Below, one piece after another: positions 34,153 through 44,532 of a stretch of DNA of 64,000 bases (positions are counted from its first letter, which is position 1; each line of letters begins with the position of its first letter). The notes under the pieces are model-generated. The model did not search any database, was not told where the DNA came from, and saw only the letters and a list, made by a program, of their open reading frames with translations. Source of the stretch: Sarocladium kiliense. Taxonomy: Eukaryota > Ascomycota > Sordariomycetes > Hypocreales > Sarocladiaceae. The DNA is taken from NCBI GenBank assembly GCA_030734395.1, contig JAUZTG010000044.1, positions 992,001 through 1,056,000 on the forward strand. Reading direction: 5' to 3'. The position numbers and the translations under genes were made by a program.

Positions 34153-35401
34153 TTAAGGACGGTCAGGCCACAACTCAGTAGCCACATCCTTGACCAGCTT
34201 CAACTTCGCGAACATCTTCTCATCCGTCATGCCCTCCGCACCGATTGCGACGCTAGCAAATCCACACTGGGGGCTGATACCAATGTTCTCCAGAGCCTCC
34301 TTCACGCTGCGGCCCTGACCCTTGGCGATGATGGCAGCTGCCTCTTCGACGCGCTGCTTGATGAGTGCGCGGTCCTCGAGCTCGGGGTCCTTGGTGGTGA
34401 CGACGCCGAGGACGACGTTCTTGTGGGCAGGGAGGAAACGCAGGGGCTCGAAGCCGCCGGAGCGCATGTTGTCGTACTCGAGGAAGAAGGTGTCGTAGTT
34501 GAGGGACTTGAAGAAGCGCTCGGCGATCTTCTCGTAGGAGCCCTCGCTGAAGTGCATAGACTTGGAGAAGTTGCCTATTTCACATGTGTTAGTGACGTCC
34601 AATATATAAGACAGATCATTGCCACAAACCTCGGCAGATGTGAAGGCCGACGTGCATGTCGTCTGGACGGCCAGCAATGCAGTCGTTGTGTGCCTTGATG
34701 TAAGCCTCGAAGAGCTTGTCAGGGTCGACGCCGTCACCACGGAGGGACTCCAGCATCTCCTCGGAGCAGAAGTAGGCCAGGGTCGGGTCGTCGATCTGAA
34801 GGTTGCGAAGACCAGCATCATACAGAGTCTTCAGCTCCTTCTGGTACGCAGCTGCGACGTCGGCAAAGAAAGCCTCATCGTTGGGGTAGACCTCGGTGTT
34901 GTAGCACTTGCCAGGAGCAAGACGAAGGTGGAAGTAGCACGGCGGCGGCATGGTGAACTTGGCGTCACCCCACTGCTCCTTGGGCAGAGTGTCACGGAGC
35001 ATCTTCCAGTTCTCGAGGTAAGGGCTCTTCTCATAGGTGATCTTGCCCTCACAGAGAGCAGCCATGGGGTACTGCTTACCAGCCTTCTTCAGGGCAGCGA
35101 TCGGAGGAGCGGACAGGCGGACAAGCTCCCACGGAACAGGCTCGACCTCGCGGAAACCACCAAGCTTCTCGAAGAAGCCGGAGAAGTAGTACTTGCGATC
35201 AAACTCGCCAGAGGAGATGGCGCGGACGCCGTTGGCTTGCTGAGCAGCCACGACCTTGGTGATCTCATCGCGCTGAACGGAACGGAGGTCTTCCGCGGAG
35301 ATGGTACCGGCGTCAGCCTTGGCCTGGGCCTCGGAGAGAGAAGATGGGCGGATGAGAGAGCCGATGTGGTCGGCGTGGAAGGGAAGCTTGGTGACCGGCA
35401 T
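34153..35401 (-). CDS. Single-domain cobalamin-independent methionine-synthase-like protein
   Basis: Two exons, 35401-34630 and 34574-34153, give 397 residues. The 55-nt intron has donor GTTTGT, branch CACTAAC and acceptor ATAG. It is a UROD/MetE C-terminal barrel: FHADHIGSLIRP at the N-terminus, an Asp-containing QIDDPTLAY strand, and the zinc site formed by His and Cys in LHICRG, Glu in FLEYDN and Cys in SPQCGFA. Genuine MetE is about 765 residues with two barrels. This has one, so it is one of the fungal standalone MetE-C homologues often mis-annotated as methionine synthase. It probably transfers a methyl group from a cofactor to a thiol or related acceptor; the substrate is unknown. Codon use is strongly biased, suggesting good expression. 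Confidence 0.88.
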
Positions 35402-36260
35402 GGTGGCGGTTGAGATACTGAAGCCGGGAGGAAGTCGAGTCGAGAAGATGAAGAAGCTGAGGGGCAGAAGCTGTTAGCTATGCTGCCATTAGAGGTTCCC
35501 AATCGAGCCAGACTAGCTGCCGGTAAGTAGGGTTAGGATGACTTACGATGTGTATGTATTCAGCTATAATATGACCTCAGTTCCCAGAAGTTGTCTCAGG
35601 TCGTCAATTGAGTTTTAAAGAAGCTGCAGAAGGAGAGAAAAAGAACAACCTCCAAGTCCCTGGAAAAAGATCACGGTCTCCTCCCAAACGACGCCATCCG
35701 CCGGCGCCGGCGCTGCCGCCAAGCAACGTGGGGTCCATCCATATCCATCTGCCCCTCGATGCGGAGTCTTTGTGCCCAATAAGACGGCTGAGGAGAAGCG
35801 CGAACAGGAGGGCTCCCCCGCATCTAACACGATCGGCTCGCGAGCGCGGCTGTTGTGCAGTGAGGGATGGTGGGTGGTCGGTGGAAGTTGAATAGCTATA
35901 CCTAGAACAAGAGCCGTGGCCCAGCATTGGTGTTGTTGTTCAATGAGCTTCTAATCTATCAACGAGCTGGTATTGACAATCATGTCGCAAATCCGGTATT
36001 GTGTGTCTCTCATTACAACTTGTTAAAACAAGTCGTTCTCCCTTCGCTACGAATATCGTTCTGGGGTATTGCCTACGTTTCCTGCCTCCATCTTATTCCC
36101 GTGCTTCGGACCTCAACTTTCCGCCTCTCCACTTGAAGCCAACCCACCGCGGCTCATCGGTTATTATCCTAAGATCCTCGTCCTCAACTTTTTCAACGAC
36201 CGAGTTTCCACCGCTGAATTTTCAATACCGTTGATGAGAATTGAGAATTTCTTGTCAATC
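35402..36260. other. Intergenic, promoter of the MetE-like gene and 3' flank of the opsin gene
   Basis: About 860 bases. The part near 35600-35720 is purine-rich then GC-rich. The stretch 35930-36240 is the 3' flank of the opsin gene. I see no independent gene; the plus-strand frame 36069-36830 is the reverse of the opsin coding sequence. Confidence 0.5.
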
Positions 36261-37181
36261 TTAAGCAGTCGTGGCTGTGGGTTGCTGGTGATTCCCGGCC
36301 GCTACAGTGTTCTGCCCATTGTATTCGCCAATGTGCGCATGATCTCCAGAATGGTGCTCCTTCTTGATCGCACCTGCTGGCATACCTGCTTCACGAATGT
36401 GCAGACCAAGAGCCGCAGGATCAATGTTGCGATGGCCCCAGAGAAGCAGACCTGTGAAAACCGGCTTGGCCAGAAGATCAAGGACACCATAGAAGACAGC
36501 CTCTCCATCTGGATGAATCACATTACCACCCTCAGAGAGACCCCATGCTATGGGGTAGAGGAACCAGAGGAAGATGGTCATGACACCACAAACATTGAAT
36601 GTCCTCTTGATGAAACCCCCGAGGGCTGCGGCATGACGACGACCCTCGATCAAGATGGCCCAGACGACGTAGAGGAAGGCGACGGTCGCGAAAGTGAAGT
36701 ATCCCCATTTGTAAGTCGTAGGAACAAGAGCGCCAACCAAGCCACAGACAACCATCGCTTCATCAGCAAGGATGGCAATCATGATGGTCGGCCAAGGGAG
36801 CCCAGCAGTCAAAAGCAGGTCCATGAGTAGCAGTGGTGTCGTGATAAACCAGTCCACATAGCGAACCCAGAATATCTCTCGAGTACCGGCATTTCGGACA
36901 TGGCGGTTGTTAGGTCGAACAAATTCAACCTGCACTGGAACCTGACCGAGGCCACTTCCCATTGAGAAGTAGGCGATTGCAGCGGTTAGAAGAATGCCAG
37001 CACTGATATAATGAAAGATTCTATGGGTCGAGGGCTTGGTGAAAGAGGTACCGACGACGATGAGGAAAGATACGGTCATGACGGCGCAGACCGCGAAGTA
37101 CCAGTCGGAGCCACGGGTTGTGATGCCCAAATCTGCCTGACGAAAGACATCGGCGTTCACTTGGAGTGCGTCGTTGCCCAT
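36261..37181 (-). CDS. Microbial (type-1) rhodopsin, predicted light-driven proton pump
   Basis: A single-exon 306-residue seven-helix membrane protein with an ATG at 37181. It binds retinal through Lys239 (VLDLLAKPVF). Aligned to bacteriorhodopsin by spacing, every proton-pathway residue is kept: Arg107 (R82), proton acceptor Asp110 (D85), proton donor Asp121 (D96), Glu217 (E194), Glu227 (E204), Asp235 (D212) and Lys239 (K216). The helix-C block is RYVDWFITTPLLLMD. Leu118, at the position of the leucine/glutamine colour switch, suggests green absorption. The residues place it with pumping fungal rhodopsins such as Leptosphaeria rhodopsin and Fusarium CarO, and apart from lysine-less ORP proteins. 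The C-terminal 50 residues are His/Gly/Gln-rich and probably cytosolic. It is divergently transcribed from a carotenoid oxygenase gene. Confidence 0.96.
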   Translation of the reverse strand: MGNDALQVNADVFRQADLGITTRGSDWYFAVCAVMTVSFLIVVGTSFTKPSTHRIFHYISAGILLTAAIAYFSMGSGLGQVPVQVEFVRPNNRHVRNAGTREIFWVRYVDWFITTPLLLMDLLLTAGLPWPTIMIAILADEAMVVCGLVGALVPTTYKWGYFTFATVAFLYVVWAILIEGRRHAAALGGFIKRTFNVCGVMTIFLWFLYPIAWGLSEGGNVIHPDGEAVFYGVLDLLAKPVFTGLLLWGHRNIDPAALGLHIREAGMPAGAIKKEHHSGDHAHIGEYNGQNTVAAGNHQQPTATTA

Positions 37182-38230
37182 TTTGCAGCTTGTCGAAGTT
37201 CGAAGCTGGATTGAAAAATTTTCGAGGTAAAGATGTTACGGTGATGATTTTCGTCAAGGCCTTAACGAACAAGCTACGTCTTATATGATAGTCGTCTCAA
37301 TATCTATGATCTCATATCTACGGAAGCGCGGATGCGAGCTCGCTCTTCACGGAACAGTCCTGACCAGTTACGGCGATCGGCAGGGCTCTACACATGTCAA
37401 GTCTGGATGCCCTCCCGTAACTACACTTACAATTAGCTGAGCTCTATGGCTAGTGAATGTGCAGTTGACAGCTCTTGGCTGCCGGCTGCCGTGAGGTGGA
37501 CCGTGGCGATCGGCCTCTACAGCATCAGATCTCTGAAAGAATGTCGATAGCGCCGGCTATGAAATGCCGAAAGCCTCCATGATCGATAAAATATTGCTGA
37601 TAGGGATCATGCAGTCATGGGACCATTTGTATGGTTGGTGGTGGAAAGGGTGTTTGAACATCGCGACTAGTAGGATGCATGATGTAAACGACTCTGCGCA
37701 CCCAAGCGAGAGCAACGACCATCAGATAGCAGCGTCAGGTCGCGAAAATTGCAGTCACAAGCACAAGCTGTTGATTTTCAGTCCTAGAGTCAAATTTTCC
37801 ATGTCCAATTTCGGGTCTGTGCTTGATTCCAAGCGTTAGCTCTTAGAGCTGTGTATCGTAACTTACATGCTGTGGCTGAAGTAGTTGTACCAGCAGTAGA
37901 CTCAAGACTAGACCAACAATCGCATATGCTTAGTGGCTCCCATCGGCATATTCCCGACGAAAAGGTAGACAGTTCGAGACCCTGTCGTCATTGGCAAATT
38001 GAGCCTGGTCATGGCTGGCCGATGAATGCCGGGACCCCCAATCGAGCGATCCGCGACTAATACGGGCAAAACAGGCTCGATGACGAGTGTCGTCATCACG
38101 GTCATTGGACGCGACACCTTGGTAAATGCGCGAATGGCGAAGGCACATGATGATGCTTCATCCTTCTCTCCTGTCGTGCAGTGGTTGTAAGATTGCCATG
38201 GATTCCAGGTAATTGTCAGAAGACGAAGTA
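37182..38230. promoter_or_regulatory. Shared divergent promoter of rhodopsin and carotenoid oxygenase
   Basis: About 1.05 kb between the two start codons. GATCG occurs at 37375, 37508 and, as GATCGATA, at 37581-37588. GATCGA resembles the core reported for the Neurospora white-collar photoreceptor complex, so light induction of both genes is plausible but unproven. A TATAT at 37282-37286 could serve the rhodopsin gene. No other gene is seen. Confidence 0.5.
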
Positions 38231-40219
38231 ATGGCCAACGCCAGGATGGAAGAACGCAGAGAACATCCGTGAGTTGAACTGCGTAGCGAGTTGAGCTGCA
38301 GAACGTCGAACTGACATTGTACGCGCTTGACCAGATACCTTGCGGGCAACTTCGCGCCTATTGACTCGACTTTGGGTCTGACGCCTTGCGAGTACGAAGG
38401 CGAAATCCCCCACGAATTTGCGGGCGGCGAGTACGTCCGCAACGGAGGCAACCCTCTGGTCAACGATGACCTACAGCGAGATGCGCACTGGTTCGACGGT
38501 GATGGCATGCTCAGTGGTGTTCTGTTTAGACGGACGGGAGACAAGGGTCGCGACATACGCCCGGAATTCGTCAACCAGTATCTTCTGACGGATGTATACT
38601 GTTACAGTCGACAAAACAAGTCGTTACAAACCCCGATCCTGCCAAGTATCGCGACGTTGGTGAACCCAGCCCGTAGCTGGTTTACTGTGCTCCTGGTCAT
38701 CATCAGAGCCGTCTTCCTTACAACATTGTCCAGATCACCGGGACGGACACCGATCAAGAAAATAAGCGTTGCAAACACGAACGTCATTTTCCATGATGGA
38801 CGCGCACTCGCGACATGCGAAAGCGGTCCGCCATTACGATTTTCATTGCCCAGTCTAGAGACTATAGGGTGGTTTAACGGAAGAACAGCAGATAACGAGC
38901 CCAGAAATGGGGTCAAGACAAATGGCTTTGGAGGCGAAGGGTTGCTTTCGTTCATGAGGGAGTGGACGACTGCACATCCAAAAGTCGACCCAGTGACGAA
39001 AGAACTCATCGCCTTTCACTCCACCTTTGCGAAGCCATACGTACGATATTCAATCGTCAAGCCATCAAAACAGGTCGGACCAGGCTCTTCATCTTTCGAC
39101 GAAGCTGTGCCTGGTGTGGACTCGCCTAAGATGATGCATGATTTCGGTGTCTCGCGGCGGCACTCGATCATTCTCGATCTACCGCTCACGCTTGACCCAA
39201 TGAACAGCATACGAGGCATTCCAAACCTTTGTTATGACACAACCAAGAAAGCGCGTTTCGGCGTGTTTCCCCGATATGCGCCCGGCGCGGTGCAGTGGTT
39301 CGAGACGAACCCGTGTCTCATCTTCCACACGGCAAATTGTTGGGATTCGACTGAGCCGTGGTCGGTCAAGGGCGGTGGCAAAGGCGTCACTCAGGATACA
39401 GTGCATATGCTTGCCTGTCGGTTGACTTCGGCATCAATGGTCTTCCAGGCAGGTAACCTCGCCATGCCAGCCTTCAAGCCGGTGCCTCCGGACTATGCGG
39501 AGGAGGAACAATGCCGGCTGTACTACTACAACTTCCCGTTGGCTTTGCACCAGTCGGAACCGACGCATATCCGACATCAGTGGGCGCTCAGCGCGATCCC
39601 GTTCGAGTTTCCCAGCGTGCCCCAAACGATGGAGATGAGGGAGAGCAGATATATCTATGGCTGCTCCACATCTGAATCTTTCACTGTCGCTCTTGGCAAG
39701 GCGGCAAAAATAGACTACCTCTGCAAGATCGACGCTAAGACTCTGATCACGAAAGGCATCGCGAATCCTCCTCAGCCTGTCAAGGGTTGCGTAGATCCGC
39801 GTACGATCAAACAGATTGTCGAGCAAGCTGACCCGAACGATCCAATCAAGGTGTTCGCTCTTCCCAAAGGACACTATGCTCAAGAATCACGATTTGTGCC
39901 CCGTGAAGGCGGAAGCGGCGAAGATGATGGGTGGTTACTGACCTATGTGTTTGACGAGTCGCAGCTCGATGGTTCAGGACACTGCAGGGCAGACGCGAGG
40001 AGCGAGCTGTGGATCATTGACGCGAGCACCATGAAGCATGTGGTAGCGAAGATAAGGCTACCTCAACGCGTTCCGTACGGCTTGCATGGCTGCTGGTTCT
40101 CCGAGCATGACGTGCAAGGTCAGCGGCCGTATGACTCGGTGCGGACGTTAAGCACGCGGAGTCACAATGACGGATGGCTATCTGGGCTGCGGGACTTGAT
40201 GGAGCGATGGGCCGAGTAA
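38231..40219 (+). CDS. Carotenoid cleavage oxygenase (RPE65/CCD family)
   Basis: Two exons, 38231-38268 and 38335-40219, give 640 residues. The 66-nt intron has donor GTGAGT, branch AACTGACAT and acceptor CCAG, and joining it gives EHPYLAGNFAPI, the usual start of this family. The four iron-ligand histidines are visible as His227 (TAHPKVDP), His281 (MMHDFG), His344 (IFHTANCWD) and His597 (YGLHGCW). A hydrophobic patch (about 128-144) could dip into the membrane to extract carotenoid. Fungal members cleave beta-carotene to retinal (CarX type) or torulene to apocarotenoid (CarT/CAO-2 type). Length and sequence alone do not decide between them, but adjacency to a retinal-binding rhodopsin favours retinal production. 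No phytoene synthase or desaturase gene lies in this window. Confidence 0.93.
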
Positions 40220-42497
40220 GGCTGGTGATGGGAAGTTTCTTGAAGCGGGAGCCATCAACTAGCCTGAAAGCGTTGTGTTATGCTTGAAGCAGCCAGCAAT
40301 GTAGTTATATGTGTCATTTGGTCAGGGGCTGATCAGGGACCAGGGCTGAAGCTGGGGGAAATTTGGTAGCTTCCTCGAATATGTCTCATTCTGCATTCCT
40401 AGGCGTGGCCGCTGGCCCTCAGCTCTGCTCCCAGTACTGTGATTTTCGCGTCGCATTCCACACGCAAGCCCCGGCCTTGGGGAGTATGCATGTTGATCTT
40501 ACGATTGAGTGCGATCGACTTGGCCACGGGACGTCGGCAATCGAATGCTGGAAGAGAGCAGCAACTGGAGGCAGGCATGCCGGTCTCGTCAGTGTGTGAC
40601 GTATCATTTTCCCGCATATAGCTTATTGAATGGGATTTTTCATTGGGGTAAGGTAAAAGGTACCTTATGTTGTGGAGACACCTCCATAGGCTGTCGAACC
40701 CGACAATGTTATGATGATGGTTAATGAGGTTGATGAGATGTTTGCTTTGTTTTCTCGTATTGGCATTAGCATCTTTTGGTATTCCAGGCCGGGATTCGAA
40801 TGCGCAAAAGATTGCAGTCGTAATGATGAATCATAGATCTATGCGAAATCTGTGATTTACATTTCGTGTACGATATTGTTGATGGTTGACACGGAGCATC
40901 GTTCATTCTTGCATTCGCAACTGTTCACATCCTCTGCAATGTGGGCGAAAGTCACTTGGACACAACGCACTCCTATGTAAACCAATACCCAATTAGTACG
41001 GTTGAAATCAGAAAATTCTACGGATTAAGGAAAGACGATATGTTATAATTATTATTATGTTAACAGCACGGCAGCGCCAGAAGATACGGCAAGATAGAGC
41101 AGGACCATGATGTCAATTACCCTGCACACGGCGCGAAAGTGGAGACGATCCGACTGCACGCGGCGAGTGAGACATCGTCTGCTTCTCTCCCCTTTCCACA
41201 CCCTTCGCCCTTCTCCTACCTCCCCTTCTCTCCGCGCCCTCGTAGTCCACCCTGCTGGCCGACGCTATCATCTCCATCAGTGCCAACTATTAGGCTGGCT
41301 GCATCGTGTCCCACTTTCCGATGGCATCGCCAAGGAGAATTCACGCTACGGAGCATTCCTTAGCGACCCATTGCAAACAGGCGAGCATCGAGTGGGCTCT
41401 GGGGCGTAGGCTACCTGACTACGGCTAATCCTTTACTGCAGGCTACAGAGTCGCTAGAAACTGGAGACGCAAGGACCAAAACGCCCTTTGGCTAGGGCGC
41501 GATGACCCGATGAGGGACCCGTCCCTTTCCTTCCACCGCCATAGTGACTTTTCGTGTGATGGCGTTTATGGCTTCCTTTGGCAGGTCCACCAGCAATTTA
41601 CCGTATGCTGAGGTCTACATCACATTCCGAACGCCTCCGACGGTGCGATTCGGCCATGGCAAGTGTCATGAGCGGAGAGATGTTCCTGTGAAAGCGGGCC
41701 AGACATGTTCAGCCGCTCGATTAAGTCTTTGATCGAGACTAGAGCATGGATGCTCGGCCGATGTCGACCAGGTTCTCCAGACCGAGGACCCGACCGAATA
41801 TTCTGCATTAGGCTTGCAGATGAGATGACCCAGGCACGGGAACACGGCCAGGAATTGAGTAATCTCACCGCCAAGGAAAAAACAAAGCCCAGGGGGCAAC
41901 TGCGAACAGTTAGCTGCCGTCTCCGGAATCACTCTGCTACAGTCAACAAAACGTCCCCTGGGGAGAGCGCGTGTTGTGCCCCTGGCGGCATGCGGCGGCG
42001 TCTGGAATGTGCTGGGACGCATGCTTGCAGCTTTCTCCCCAGCTTCAATCCAATCACACGGCTTCTGCCCGCACATCGTACAATCTAGCGTCAGTTCCTG
42101 TCGATGTCTTAGCTCCGTAGGCGGCGGGCCCCCTTCGGTCCAGGAACAGGATGAAATCCACAGCCGCCTACACGTTCCTGCGCACTGTCTCAGTAGCCGA
42201 AGGAGACGGCAATAACGAAAACAGCATAACACATTTTGGTTCAACAGAGAGTGTGTTGTGGACAGCGCTGATCTCGCGCCAGTCTTGCCCTATTGATCCG
42301 TCTATAAAGAGCCGGGGCGGATTCCTCCAAGTCCTCACCTTCTCCTTCTCTCCTCATCAGCAACGGTAAGCTTCGCCTCCAGTCACTCACTCATCTCCCG
42401 AGAGCCTCAGTCACTCGTTCTTTGCCTTCTTTGCAAACAGCCTTCCTAGTCACTCGTTCAGACTTTGTTATCAATCAACCACCTTCCAACCATCAAG
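40220..42497. other. Intergenic region, 2.3 kb
   Basis: The left part (40600-41100) is A/T-rich and repetitive in look but has no recognisable element. The frame 41666-42244 on the minus strand is probably chance. The right end carries the promoter and leader of the WSC gene. Confidence 0.5.
42303..42308 (+). promoter_or_regulatory. Probable TATA box of the WSC gene, with a possible 5'-UTR intron downstream
   Basis: TATAAA lies 195 bases before the ATG and is followed by a CT-rich leader. Within that leader, 42366-42440 begins with GTAAGC and ends with a pyrimidine tract and CAAACAG, so it could be a 75-nt intron in the 5' UTR. Both are inferred from signals only. Confidence 0.45.
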
Positions 42498-43607
42498 ATG
42501 CGCATGAACACCATCCTCGCCCTGGCTGCGGCCAACATCGTCGCTGCTCAGCGCAACAACGGCACCAACCCCGATGATGGAAACGGCAACGCCGTCAACG
42601 GCTTCCCTGGCCGTCTCGGCGAGGCCTTCCGCCTCTACGGCTGCGTCCGCTCTGACAACGGCTTCCCCACCTTCCGCCGTGTCAGCCAGATGCCCGAGAT
42701 GGACCTCGACTTCTGTGCCGCCTCTTGCGAGACCAAGTACATGGGTGTCCAGGACACGTGAGTAACCCCAGCCATCAGCTTCAGCATGCATATCAGGTTC
42801 TAACAGCTTCATAGCGACTGCTACTGCGGTACTGAGATTGATGAGAATGAGTCCACCCGTGTCGACCTCAACCTCTGCGACATCGACTGCCCTGGCAACG
42901 ATGAGCAGAAGTGCGGTGGATTCATCCTCCTCGGCAAGCGCCAGAACGTCCCAGCCAACGTTCTCCTGACCGTCTACGTCCGTGAGGGTGATGCTGATGA
43001 CACCACCACCACCGTCACCGAGACCTCCACCTCCACCGGTACCATCACCTCTTGCCCTCCTGAGGTCACCAACTGCCCCATCGGCAGCAAGACCATTGAC
43101 GTCCACACCATCACCTCCACCTTCTGCCCCGAGCCCACTCCCGACTACAAGAAGATTGTCTGCTACGGTGATGAGTGCATTGCTGAGCACACTTGCGACA
43201 CCTGCTCTGCTCACCGTGTTGTCTGCCGTGATGGTCACTGCTGGGTCGAGAACTGCGACTCCGATGACTACAACCGTCTCGTCATCTGCGAGGGTGACAA
43301 GTGCGAGTACGCCACCGGCCAGCATGGCAAGGTTGTCTGCTACGGCGAGACCTGCGACATCCAGGAGTGCTACGGCGAGTGCAAGGAGAAGATCATCAAC
43401 CACGAGGTCTGCGTCGGCCCCGAGTGCCCCACTCCCGCTCCTCCTTCTCCCACTCCCGCCCCTCCGTGCTACGGCCCTGAGTGCCAGGTCACTCCCCCCA
43501 AGGGCAACAACAGCACCGTTCCCCCGGTCGTTGCCGGTGCCGACAACGTCCTCCCCGCCGCCGGTGCTGTTTTCGGTCTGGTCGCTGGTTTCGCTGCTCT
43601 CCTGTAA
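42498..43607 (+). CDS. WSC-domain, Cys-rich GPI-anchored surface protein
   Basis: Two exons, 42498-42757 and 42815-43607, give 350 residues. The 57-nt intron has donor GTGAGT, branch TTCTAAC and acceptor ATAG. A signal peptide (1-18, ending VAAQ) precedes a WSC domain at about 45-125 (YGCV, DFCAASC, DCYCGTEI, CPGNDEQKCGG). Then follow a Thr-rich segment and a long cysteine-rich region with many C-x4-C spacings in acidic contexts. A Pro-rich stretch and a terminal hydrophobic tail (VLPAAGAVFGLVAGFAALL) after an N/S/T-rich site indicate a GPI signal. WSC domains bind glycans and occur in wall stress sensors and surface lectins, but there is no cytoplasmic tail here, so it is a wall or surface protein, not a signalling sensor. 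Heavily C-ending codons indicate high expression. Confidence 0.9.
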
Positions 43608-44092
43608 AGCGTCACCCTGGGAGAAGTTTCTTCGGCTTGATTAGGAGCCAACTTCAATTCTCACTCATGGGTAACGGACACCAGTCTGGGTGTGTTCCCA
43701 ACTGATTCACATCGGTTGCGACCCAAGGTGGTGGCTTGGTGGTTCCTGCTTGGCGTCGACATTTGGGAAACGGTCGGCGCGCTTTCTTGCATTTGTCGAA
43801 CAACATAGTGCTAGGGGGTTACTAGGTAGTAACGTTGATTTTTCATGATTTTTTTTTTACGAATAATCGCCTGTGTCTTGTTGACTAGTGACTTGATACG
43901 TCAATCATCGGCATGTATAACGCGACGCGAAAAAGGGTGTCCCTGCATTCCAAGCTATCGCCGTTCCCACTTTGAGCCCGTCCACTTCGCTGCTGAAAAC
44001 TCCATACGCCTATTGAAGATGTCGCGACTAGTCTACGCCTCCCTTCAGATCGCCACCTCGTATAGCATGATCCCTAAAATTGGTGGCTGACC
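43608..44092. other. Convergent 3' flank of WSC and small membrane protein genes
   Basis: About 485 bases. It contains a run of ten T residues at 43849-43858, 240 bases after the WSC stop. No gene seen. Confidence 0.55.
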
Positions 44093-44532
44093 TTAGTTGG
44101 TCTTCTTCGTGCCTTGGGCGACCTTCTGTCCCTGAGCTGTGTACCGCACAAAAAGGACTGCCCCAATGACTCCGATAGCGAGGATAGCGACGTTGCCTAG
44201 AGCGTGGAATTATCAGTAACTATTGTGACGACGTGGGAGTATAGCCGAGATGCTTTGGGTGGCTGGCTGAAGAAAAAAGCCAAGTGGTACAAAAACAGAA
44301 AAAAAGATGAAGAAGGTAAGGAGTCGAGCTTACTGGCTAGGAATTTTCCCACTCCGCCGGCCATCTCAACGAAGCCACTGAGGACGTCTCCGACGAGGGT
44401 GAGGATGCCGGTGACGAAGTTGACAACGGCCATGATGACGGTGTGGACGATGGAGTACGCCGCGCCGAGGATCGAGGCAAACAGCTCGTAGAAGGACGCG
44501 AAAAGGTCCGAGATCGCGGAGGTGACGGCCAT
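44093..44532 (-). CDS. Small membrane protein, 100 residues, unknown function
   Basis: Two exons, 44532-44334 and 44196-44093, give 100 residues. The 137-nt intron starts GTAAGC and ends CTCTAG. Residues about 15-60 are hydrophobic with small residues (Gly, Ala, Ser), and residues about 68-84 (NVAILAIGVIGAVLFV) are a clear membrane helix followed by a basic, hydrophilic tail ending GTKKTN. The reading frame across the junction is preserved, the exon 2 frame has no stop before the end, and codon use is biased like that of expressed genes. I do not recognise a named family. The arrangement suggests a conserved small fungal membrane protein. CRE-like motifs lie upstream. Confidence 0.75.

Noticed and set aside
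34619..35413. 264-codon plus-strand frame opposite the MetE-like gene
   Set aside because: Antisense shadow of a well-supported enzyme with zinc ligands and a correct intron.
36069..36830. 253-codon plus-strand frame overlapping the rhodopsin gene
   Set aside because: The minus strand encodes a complete rhodopsin with all functional residues; the plus frame has no features.
42471..43403. 310-codon open frame antisense to the WSC gene
   Set aside because: Same codon-bias artefact; the sense strand has a signal peptide, WSC domain, intron and GPI tail.
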